12,277 nucleotides of DNA from an uncultured Lachnospiraceae bacterium (GTDB taxonomy: Bacteria > Bacillota > Clostridia > Lachnospirales > Lachnospiraceae): contig CAJUIM010000114.1 of assembly GCA_910586275.1 (NCBI GenBank), positions 1 to 12,277 of the forward strand. The letters are read 5' to 3'. Of the stretch, positions 1-5,814 are shown piece by piece (within the stretch, counting starts at the first letter, position 1; each line of letters opens with the position of its first letter). Both the position numbers and the translations under genes were made by a program. The notes beneath the pieces are model-generated. The model ran no database searches. It was not told the DNA's origin and saw only the letters and a program-made list of their open reading frames with translations.

Positions 1-203
1 ACCAATGCCATTTATATTCACATAGGCCGCAGCCCGCGTCAGGAATGATGTTTTTATTCGGACGCGCTTTCGCTCTGCGGCAAACGCAGCGGTACTAAGG
101 CACTAAAATACAGTGCCTAAGTGCCGGCGTTTTTCGAAGGTCCGAGTAAAAAACATCATTCCTGACGCGGGCTGCGGCCTATGTGAATATAAATGGCATT
201 GGT
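1..203. repeat. Long palindromic element, copy 1 (foldback/MITE-like)
   Basis: The left arm (1-62) and right arm (141-203) are inverted repeats. Positions 1-55 pair without mismatch. After that there is one extra A in the right-hand run (148-153) and one G/T wobble. The spacer (63-140) is itself self-complementary: 98-104 pairs with 112-118, 90-96 with 120-126 and 82-87 with 127-132, so nearly the whole 203 nt can fold into one long hairpin. Positions 26-72 match the core of copy 2 (1460-1506) at 43 of 47 bases, and all four differences are transitions. The element starts at the window edge, so its left flank and any target duplication cannot be seen. It contains no open frame I believe. It lies 59 bases downstream of the 241-residue gene. 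The family is not one I can name. Confidence 0.85.
90..126. repeat. Inner hairpin within the spacer of copy 1
   Basis: Positions 98-104 (AGGCACT) pair with 112-118 (AGTGCCT) around a 7-nt loop. After a single mismatch the stem continues as 90-96 with 120-126, including one G/T wobble. A competing small stem, CTGCG (75-79) with CGCAG (85-89), sits next to it. It is part of the copy 1 element and not an independent terminator, since no T-run follows it on either strand. Confidence 0.7.
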
Positions 204-262
204 TTTCAGCCATGCCGTTTTTCAGACCTTGACGGCTGGCTCCATGTCCGGCAGGAAAGCAT

Positions 263-988
263 TTACCGTTTTCTGACGATCCCTATAACGCAGATGACCT
301 CCGGATCCGATGCCATATTCCTGACGGCCTCCTGCAACGCAGCGTAACTGCCCTTTGCCGCATAGCAGCGTCTGCCCCGGTCATAAGAATATACATTGTG
401 CAATGTATATTCCCCCTTTTCATCCTTAGTGACTGACACGGTATGTATCTCTCTGGTAATGTCATTCCGGTCATTATAAGCCGTCACGATTACCGTATCG
501 TTCTCTCTCCCAAAGATTTCCAAAGTTTCGGGATCTCTGCTGTCCGTCATTCTCACCTCATATCCGCGCTCTTCAAAATAGCAGGCTATTTCCTTCGGCG
601 ACGTGCCAATCGCCCCTCTGAGAGCCGCCCCCTTCCTTTCATACCGGGCTATCAGTTCCGCCATATCCAAGGCAGAGACATGTTCCCCCAACGCCAGCTT
701 CGCATTATAAGCCGCTATAATCTCACAGCCCGAATAAGCCATATTGGAACGTTTCGAACACCCAAACCGTACTTTTCCCCATTCCGCCTGATTTTCGATA
801 TATCTCCCAGCTTTCAGCGGGCTGTCCTCCGCCAAGAGCAGTTTTCGGTTTTCCTTCCTGTTTGCGGCAATCCTTGCCTCCGGCATGCGGAAAAGCCCTG
901 CGGCTTTCCCATAGAACCAAAGCATCTGCCTGTTGGTGACATAATGCGGTATCCATGATTTCCACCATGCCTTTCTGCCGTTTCCCAT
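263..988 (-). CDS. Hypothetical protein, possible papain-like/C39-like cysteine peptidase fold
   Basis: I do not recognise this 241-residue protein. The start is well supported: GGGAGGGGG lies just upstream of the ATG, and the gene follows the DUF2200 stop by 33 bases, so the two are probably co-transcribed. The first 70 residues are basic and tryptophan-rich, with no convincing signal peptide or membrane segment. A Cys-containing helix start (SGCEIIAAYNA, Cys88) is followed by a His in a beta-like segment (IHTVSVTK, His182) and an Asn in the next strand (TLHNVYS, Asn198). This order and spacing resemble the Cys-His-Asn/Asp layout of C39-like papain-fold peptidases, but the resemblance is my inference and no full family motif is visible. 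It could equally be a non-catalytic relative. Copy 1 of the palindromic element begins about 60 bases past the stop. Confidence 0.8.
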   Translation of the reverse strand: MGNGRKAWWKSWIPHYVTNRQMLWFYGKAAGLFRMPEARIAANRKENRKLLLAEDSPLKAGRYIENQAEWGKVRFGCSKRSNMAYSGCEIIAAYNAKLALGEHVSALDMAELIARYERKGAALRGAIGTSPKEIACYFEERGYEVRMTDSRDPETLEIFGRENDTVIVTAYNDRNDITREIHTVSVTKDEKGEYTLHNVYSYDRGRRCYAAKGSYAALQEAVRNMASDPEVICVIGIVRKR

Positions 989-1021
989 ATGTCCCCCTCC
1001 CGATGCCTTTTTCTTATATTC

Positions 1022-1372
1022 TTATGACCGCAGAATCTTGCCCATTTCCTTCCCCTTGGCAAGTTCGTCTGCCAATTTGTCCAGATACCGTATGTCCCGC
1101 ATCAACGGATCTTCGATTTCCTCTACCCGTACGCCGCATACTGCCCCGCGGATCAGTCTCCGGTTCTCATTCATGCACGGAGCGTTCCGGAAGAAATCCC
1201 CATATCCGGTCTGCATCCCTGCCAGCCTATCCAATTCTTCCTGGGAATATCCCGTCAGCCATCGGATCACTTCGTCCAGTTCCTCCTTGGAACGGCCTTT
1301 TTTCGCTACTTTATTAAGCAGCAGCGTATAGATTTTCGCATATTCCATTTTATATACTTTTTCGTTATCCAT
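1022..1372 (-). CDS. DUF2200 family protein
   Basis: The protein has 116 residues and is recognised from memory as DUF2200, a small conserved bacterial family of unknown function and similar length. The family-like segments are KVYKMEYAKIYTLLLNKVAKK at the N-terminus (one residue longer here than a compact motif), then EVIRWLTGYSQEEL, then AVCGVRVEEIEDPLMRDI and IRYLDKLADELAKGKEM near the C-terminus. It is charged, with no signal peptide or membrane segment, so it should be cytoplasmic. The frame is open upstream to 1429, but I chose the ATG at 1370-1372: GGAG lies 6 bases before it, and the family sequence begins a few residues later. No confident promoter is visible upstream, where palindromic copy 2 sits. 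The 241-residue gene follows at 33 bases. Confidence 0.9.
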   Translation of the reverse strand: MDNEKVYKMEYAKIYTLLLNKVAKKGRSKEELDEVIRWLTGYSQEELDRLAGMQTGYGDFFRNAPCMNENRRLIRGAVCGVRVEEIEDPLMRDIRYLDKLADELAKGKEMGKILRS

Positions 1373-1441
1373 GTTAATCTCCATGCCGTCTTCGGCAACT
1401 CCTACAGAAATGAAAAGCGCATCAAACACGCTCTAGGGCAG
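1373..1441. other. Leader of the DUF2200 gene; no confident promoter
   Basis: This short stretch separates the DUF2200 start from palindromic copy 2. It stays in frame with DUF2200 and could encode an N-terminal extension starting at 1429, but that lacks a good ribosome binding site at the usual spacing. I see no convincing -35/-10 pair. The gene may depend on a promoter within or beyond the palindrome, or on read-through from the serine operon. Confidence 0.4.
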
Positions 1442-1541
1442 GCAATGTCATTCACTTAAGCCGCAGCCCGCATCAGGAACAATGTTTTTATTCGGACACG
1501 CTTTCGGGCTGCGGCTTAAGTGAATGACATTGCTAGGGCAG
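1434..1541. mobile_element. MITE-like insertion: copy 2 plus 8-bp target duplication
   Basis: The palindrome at 1442-1533 is flanked by identical TAGGGCAG at 1434-1441 and 1534-1541, exactly 100 bases apart. The identity extends to an 11-bp match, CTAGGGCAGGC at 1433-1443 and 1533-1543, because the element ends are GC and C. An exact direct repeat abutting a perfect inverted repeat is the usual footprint of a transposase-mobilised, non-coding element. The element has no gene of its own, so a transposase would have to act in trans. Several IS families make 8-bp duplications, and I cannot assign one. Confidence 0.7.
1442..1533. repeat. Palindromic element, copy 2
   Basis: A 29-bp perfect inverted repeat (1442-1470 with 1505-1533) surrounds a 34-nt loop (1471-1504). 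The core (1460-1506) matches copy 1 at 43 of 47 bases in the same orientation. The outer arms (1442-1459 and 1516-1533) are recognisably related to those of copy 1 but differ by substitutions and a 6-nt gap, and every change is matched on the opposite arm. It lies between the serine operon terminator and the DUF2200 gene. A T-run of five (1476-1480 region, within the loop core) lies inside the loop and not after the stem, so it is not a standard terminator. Confidence 0.9.
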
Positions 1542-1550
1542 GCCCGGGCT

Positions 1551-1600
1551 AAAAAAGCCGTTCTTCCGCCCCGCTGTGCGCAGCCGGAAGAATGGCTTTT
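1551..1600 (-). terminator. Rho-independent terminator of serC-serA
   Basis: Positions 1553-1568 pair with 1585-1600 as a 16-bp stem with one G/T wobble and a 16-nt loop. Read on the minus strand, the stem runs into six T residues (1551-1556). It lies 47 bases past the serA stop, as expected for the operon end. The plus-strand side ends in only four T residues, so it may act weakly in both directions, but no plus-strand gene enters it. Confidence 0.88.
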
Positions 1601-1646
1601 CCCTAAATACAATTTCTGTCGGTTATATGTCATGATTTGTCAGCCG

Positions 1647-2810
1647 TTACTTTACAACCCTTACCCTGAACACGCCGCCAATGGACTGTAGTTTCTCAAT
1701 CATCTCCGTGGTAGCCGGGCTTTCCAGATCCAGCATCGTATAAGCCACTTCTCCTTTTGACTTGTTCATCATATCGGTAATGTTGATGCCCTGATCTCCG
1801 AAGCAGGCTGTGAACTTGGTAATCATATTGGCAATATTCTTATGGAATATGGCTATTCTCCCTGCCTGCGCACAGATGCCCATATCACAGTTGGGATAAT
1901 TCACACTGTTTACAATATTGCCGTTTTCCAAGTAATTCATCATCTGCTCCACGGCCATTTTCGCACAGTTGTCCTCAGACTCTTCCGTGGACGCACCCAA
2001 ATGAGGGATTACGATACACCCGTCCTGACCCGCCGTGGTAGAATTTGCAAAATCGGAAACGTACTTGCGGATCTTCCCGGCCCGGATTCCTTCCAGCACG
2101 GCCGCTTCATCTGCCAGCAGATCCCTTGCAAAGTTCAGCAGAATGACCCCGTCCTTCATTTTTCCGATAGCCGCCTGACCGATCATGCCTTTGGTGCTGT
2201 CCATCAGCGGCACATGGATAGTGATGATATCACACTGCTCATAGATTTCATCCACGCTCATGGCATGCTTCACATCCCGGCTCAGATTCCATGCCGCATG
2301 CACGGATACATAAGGGTCATAGCCGTATACTTCCATTCCCATATGCTTTGCCACATTAGCCACCTTTACGCCGATGGCTCCTAGGCCAATCACGCCCAGC
2401 TTCTTATCCTGCAGTTCGGTGCCTGCAAAATTCTTCTTTGCTTTCTCCGCCGTCTTGGCAATATCCGCATCGTCCTTATTCGCCGTCACCCAATTAATTC
2501 CGCCCACGATATCCCGGCAGGCCAGCAGCATGCCGGCAATGACCAGTTCTTTCACGCCGTTGGCATTCGCCCCCGGCGTATTGAATACTACAATGCCCTT
2601 CTCCGCACATTTATCCAAAGGAATGTTATTGACGCCCGCACCGGCTCTGGCCACCGCCAGCAGATTCCCCGGCAGTTCCATGTCATGCATGGCGGCGCTG
2701 CGCACCAAAATGCCGTCCGCTTCCTTCACATCCTCTGTTTTTTCATATTGTTCCGTAAATTTATCCAATCCTACCGCAGCAATCGGATTTAAGCAATGAT
2801 ATTTAAACAT
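1647..2810 (-). CDS. serA: D-3-phosphoglycerate dehydrogenase
   Basis: This 387-residue cytoplasmic enzyme oxidises 3-phosphoglycerate to 3-phosphohydroxypyruvate with NAD, the first step of serine synthesis. The Rossmann motif GVIGLGAIG (139-147) is followed by the acidic YGYDPY (162-167). NFARD (226-230) holds the substrate Arg229, and PHLGAST (269-275) holds the catalytic His270. A C-terminal ACT-like domain spans about 315-387 and may bind serine, as in related enzymes. The length fits the short ACT-containing class. I start at the ATG at 2810 because GAGG lies 6 bases before it, rather than at the in-frame ATG 8 codons upstream, which lies inside the serC end. The usual FPTEP-like segment carrying the catalytic Glu is replaced by DFANSTTAG (253-261), so that residue is not obvious. 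serC lies 20 bases upstream and a terminator follows. Confidence 0.95.
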   Translation of the reverse strand: MFKYHCLNPIAAVGLDKFTEQYEKTEDVKEADGILVRSAAMHDMELPGNLLAVARAGAGVNNIPLDKCAEKGIVVFNTPGANANGVKELVIAGMLLACRDIVGGINWVTANKDDADIAKTAEKAKKNFAGTELQDKKLGVIGLGAIGVKVANVAKHMGMEVYGYDPYVSVHAAWNLSRDVKHAMSVDEIYEQCDIITIHVPLMDSTKGMIGQAAIGKMKDGVILLNFARDLLADEAAVLEGIRAGKIRKYVSDFANSTTAGQDGCIVIPHLGASTEESEDNCAKMAVEQMMNYLENGNIVNSVNYPNCDMGICAQAGRIAIFHKNIANMITKFTACFGDQGINITDMMNKSKGEVAYTMLDLESPATTEMIEKLQSIGGVFRVRVVK

Positions 2811-2830
2811 TTTTAACCTCGCTTCCAAAA

Positions 2831-3913
2831 TCAAACGTTCTCTGCCTCAAATTTCTGCATGAATTCCACCAGTTTCTCCACACCTTCGATGGGCATGGCA
2901 TTATAGATGCTGGCACGCATGCCTCCAACGCTCCTGTGCCCTTTCAGGTTCTCAAAGCCCGCCTCTTTCGCTTCTTTCACAAATTTAGCATCCAATTCCT
3001 CATTTCCCGTGACAAAAGGCACATTCATCAGGGAACGGTCTTCTTTCCGCACTGTCCCTTTAAAAAGCCTGCTTCCGTCAAGGAAATCATAGAGAATTTT
3101 TGCCTTCTTTTCATTATATTCCTTCATTGCCGCAAGGCCGCCCTGTTTCTTCAGCCACTTGAATACTTTGCCGCAGATATAGATTCCGTATGCCGGCGGT
3201 GTATTATAAAGAGAATCCGCATCCGCATGGATTTTATATTTTAACATAGTGGGCGTGCCCGGAAGGACATCTTCCGTAATTAAGTCTTCCCTTATAATGA
3301 CGATTACCACTCCGGCAGGGCCTACGTTTTTCTGCACGCCGCCGTAAATCACGCCGTATTTTTCCACATCCACAGGCTCCGACAGGAAGCAGGAAGACAC
3401 GTCCGCCACCAGCGTATGTCCTTTCGTGTTCGGCAGAGTCTTGAATTTCGTCCCGTATATCGTATTATTTTCGCATATGTAAACATAATCCGCATCCTCC
3501 GGTATATCCAAGTCCGAACAATCCGGTATATAGGAAAACGTCTTGTCTGCGGAAGAAGCAGCCTCTATGGCTTCCCCGTAAATCTTTGCCTCCTGATATG
3601 CTTTCTTCGCCCACTGCCCTGTGACAATATAGGCAGCTTTCTTATTTTTCATCAGATTCATAGGAATCATGGCAAACTGCTGGCTTGCCCCGCCCTGCAG
3701 AAACAAAACCTTATAATTATCGGGAATATTCATCAATTCCCTCAGGTCTGCTTCCGCTTCCTTAATAATGGTATCATATGCCTTGGAACGGTGACTCATC
3801 TCCATGACGGACATACCGGTTCCCTTATAATCCAACATCTCATCTGCAGCTTCTTTTAACACTTCCTCAGGCAAAACTGCCGGGCCTGCGGAAAAATTAT
3901 AAACTCTGGACAC
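2831..3913 (-). CDS. serC: Phosphoserine aminotransferase
   Basis: This PLP enzyme of fold type I transfers the amino group of glutamate to 3-phosphohydroxypyruvate, giving phosphoserine. The protein starts with the family motif YNFSAGPAVLP. GGASQQF (74-80) contacts the PLP phosphate, DVSSCF follows at 171-176, Lys195 in GGVQKNVGPAG forms the Schiff base, and HRSVGGMRASIYNA (326-339) is the C-terminal signature. I chose the GTG at 3911-3913 because GGGAGG lies 8 bases before it and this gives 360 residues, the normal family length. The ATG at 3937 would place that same ribosome binding site inside the coding sequence. A promoter lies about 60 bases upstream and serA follows after 20 bases. 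A phosphoserine phosphatase gene is not in the window. Confidence 0.95.
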   Translation of the reverse strand: MSRVYNFSAGPAVLPEEVLKEAADEMLDYKGTGMSVMEMSHRSKAYDTIIKEAEADLRELMNIPDNYKVLFLQGGASQQFAMIPMNLMKNKKAAYIVTGQWAKKAYQEAKIYGEAIEAASSADKTFSYIPDCSDLDIPEDADYVYICENNTIYGTKFKTLPNTKGHTLVADVSSCFLSEPVDVEKYGVIYGGVQKNVGPAGVVIVIIREDLITEDVLPGTPTMLKYKIHADADSLYNTPPAYGIYICGKVFKWLKKQGGLAAMKEYNEKKAKILYDFLDGSRLFKGTVRKEDRSLMNVPFVTGNEELDAKFVKEAKEAGFENLKGHRSVGGMRASIYNAMPIEGVEKLVEFMQKFEAENV

Positions 3914-3970
3914 TTTTCTTTCCTCCCGTATATTCATACATTATAATGCTACATTTTATGCATAAATTTT

Positions 3971-3999
3971 ATTTTACATTTCCTGAACCTATTCGTCAA
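3971..3999 (-). promoter_or_regulatory. Predicted sigma-A promoter of serC-serA
   Basis: On the minus strand TTGACG (3994-3999) and TAAAAT (3971-3976) are separated by 17 bases, each one mismatch from consensus. Transcription would start near 3964, leaving a leader of about 50 nt before the GTG. An isolated TATAAT at 3940-3945 has no good -35 partner. No riboswitch motif is apparent in the short leader. Confidence 0.65.
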
Positions 4000-4009
4000 C
4001 TAAAAATCA

Positions 4010-4056
4010 TTACGGTTTTCACCCAACGGCCCATTCTGTCACTGTCCCTACCGTAA
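4010..4056 (-). terminator. Weak possible terminator after the L,D-transpeptidase gene
   Basis: TTACGGT (4010-4016) and ACCGTAA (4050-4056) form a 7-bp inverted repeat with a long 33-nt loop. On the minus strand a run of five T residues follows after three bases. The stem is short and the loop long, so termination here is uncertain, and some read-through into serC is plausible. Confidence 0.25.
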
Positions 4057-4074
4057 CCGGCAGCACACTTCGGC

Positions 4075-5814
4075 TCATTGCCCGTCGGAATAGAACATCA
4101 CCACCGGAGTCCCCACTTCCGCCATGTCGTACAATTTACTCATAGCTTCATAAGGCGTGTTAATACAGCCGTGGGAACCGCCGGTTTTATATATTTCACC
4201 GCCGTATTCACTCCGCCAAGCCGCATCGTGGATGCCGATATTCCCTTTCACAGGCATCCAGAAATTGACATGGGATGCATAGCCTGGGCCTGTGAGGACA
4301 CGGTTACGCGCCTTGCCGTATACAAAATTCACCCCTTCCGGAGTTCCCATCCGCCTTCCGGTATTGCCGGTGACGATGGGAGTCTCCACCTCCAGCCTGC
4401 CGTCCTGATAATAATACATCATCTGTCCCGTCATATCCACTTCGATATAAGTATCGCCGATATCGTCTTTTCCTTCTTCCCATCCCTTTTGCAGATAAAC
4501 AGGCTCCCGGACTTCCGTGGCTCTGTCCCGGAATGCCTGTTTCAGATATTCCTTCTCTGCTTCCCGGTCTATTTTGTTCCCATAGGTGCCGCCCTCCACG
4601 GTTACCGTTTCTCCCTTGGTAGTAAGAAAGGAACGGACGCTTCCCAGCGTATCGTATTCATCCGCCAGCTTTTCCACAAATTCTTCGATTTTGCTGTCTT
4701 CCGGCAGCAGCCTGCCCTGCCCGTCCGTCAGGAAGCTGCCGTTTTCATCCGTCGCTATCCAATTACAGACAACGGATGCATCTACCGGCACCTCTTCCTC
4801 CCCGAAACGATATACAATGCCGCAGTCCTGAAATTCCCTAATCTGTTCCCACTGCTCCATTTTCCGTTCCATTTCTTCGGTGTAGGGCAAGTCATTATAG
4901 CAGCCGCTTTCCGCCAAATCAATCCGGGGAGCAAAATCAGACAAAGCCATTTCCACAGCTCTCTGCGCTTCCTGCTTATCCAATACGTTCTTGCGTTCAT
5001 CCTCCAACACATATCCGTTTTCCGTCTTGCGGATCTCCACGTTCCGGTCTTTTTCGGTCCGCGGATCCGCATAGTCGGGAATTTTTTCCAACGCAGCCGA
5101 CACCTTCTCCCCATCAAAGGAAATCACCGGCATCAGCCGCTTTTCCCTGGCCGTGAGCAGATTCCTCCACCACTGATACGGATCCTGCTCCTCCAAATAA
5201 TCCCGCAGAGCCTCCCGGAAGTCAAATGCATAGCCGATCTCCTCTGCCGCAATCAGATAGGACGTTCCCTGCCTGTCATATACCGTAATCCCGTCATAGG
5301 CACAATCTCCTAAGAGTTCCTGGTTCACTTCCTCCACCGTTTTTCCGGTACAATAAATGCCGTTGATCCATGTGCCGTAACTGAATCCGTTTTTATAATA
5401 TTCCGAAAGCCCTATATAAATACCAAGCAGCAGGACAACTGCCAATACCGCAGGCATCAAAATCAATGCGGCCTTTTGCCGCCCTGATTTTGTCCGCTTC
5501 CTGCCGTCCCCCTGCTTTTCCCCGGCACCATAGCTGCCGGCTCCGAAACCCGCTGCGCCCATAGCTGCCATGCCGGTTTCTCCCATGCCGGATTTCCTTA
5601 TGCCAGTGCCTGCCGCACCGGTCTCTCCCATGCCCAATCCGGCAAGACAGTCCGGCACTGCCCCGGTTTCCGGCTCTTCCTCATCCAATTCGATGATGAC
5701 AAGTTCTTTCCTCCGAAGTCTTCGCCTGCCGAAGAACCGCCTCCTGCTTTTCTGGCTCTTTCTGTTCTTTCTATCTCTTTCTATTTTTTCTTCCCGGTCA
5801 GTTATTTTTTTCAT
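4075..5814 (-). CDS. L,D-transpeptidase, YkuD family, membrane anchored
   Basis: This 579-residue protein should cross-link or modify peptidoglycan outside the membrane. It begins with a very basic cytoplasmic tail (about 1-37), an acidic patch, and a Gly/Ala/Met-rich stretch (about 58-98) in which GMGETG occurs twice, 15 residues apart. A single membrane segment follows at about 115-136. The extracellular part has regions resembling PG_binding_4 (about 170-300 and 330-430) and a C-terminal YkuD domain (about 455-576). The catalytic motif is SHGCIN with Cys550, preceded by IHDAAW with His529. The ATG overlaps the ilvB stop (ATGA), with AGGA just upstream, so translation is probably coupled to ilvB. 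The order of domains is typical of clostridial transpeptidases, but an ilv operon is an unexpected place for it. The Gly-rich stretch may be a flexible linker. Confidence 0.92.
   Translation of the reverse strand: MKKITDREEKIERDRKNRKSQKSRRRFFGRRRLRRKELVIIELDEEEPETGAVPDCLAGLGMGETGAAGTGIRKSGMGETGMAAMGAAGFGAGSYGAGEKQGDGRKRTKSGRQKAALILMPAVLAVVLLLGIYIGLSEYYKNGFSYGTWINGIYCTGKTVEEVNQELLGDCAYDGITVYDRQGTSYLIAAEEIGYAFDFREALRDYLEEQDPYQWWRNLLTAREKRLMPVISFDGEKVSAALEKIPDYADPRTEKDRNVEIRKTENGYVLEDERKNVLDKQEAQRAVEMALSDFAPRIDLAESGCYNDLPYTEEMERKMEQWEQIREFQDCGIVYRFGEEEVPVDASVVCNWIATDENGSFLTDGQGRLLPEDSKIEEFVEKLADEYDTLGSVRSFLTTKGETVTVEGGTYGNKIDREAEKEYLKQAFRDRATEVREPVYLQKGWEEGKDDIGDTYIEVDMTGQMMYYYQDGRLEVETPIVTGNTGRRMGTPEGVNFVYGKARNRVLTGPGYASHVNFWMPVKGNIGIHDAAWRSEYGGEIYKTGGSHGCINTPYEAMSKLYDMAEVGTPVVMFYSDGQ
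5573..5634. repeat. Intragenic direct repeat in the transpeptidase linker
   Basis: A 17-base segment at 5573-5589 recurs at 5618-5634 with one mismatch, 45 bases apart, so the frame is kept. It encodes the two GMGETG copies of the Gly/Met-rich linker. This looks like a small in-frame duplication, the kind that lets linker length vary between strains. Confidence 0.6.

Noticed and set aside
1..203. Palindromes read as transcription terminators
   Set aside because: Neither copy has a T-run directly after its stem on either strand. Copy 2 also lies beyond a complete terminator at 1551-1600.
1..1533. CRISPR array
   Set aside because: Only two core copies exist, over 1.4 kb apart, each in its own palindrome, with no regular spacers and no cas genes.
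1448..1633. 61-codon open frame on the minus strand
   Set aside because: It runs through the serine operon terminator and palindromic copy 2, has no ribosome binding site and no recognisable sequence.
3940..3945. TATAAT upstream of serC as the main -10 box
   Set aside because: No matching -35 at 16-18 bases. The TTGACG-17-TAAAAT pair just upstream is a better promoter.
4078..5313. 411-codon open frame on the plus strand
   Set aside because: It is antisense to the L,D-transpeptidase, whose SHGCIN motif and domain order fix the coding strand.
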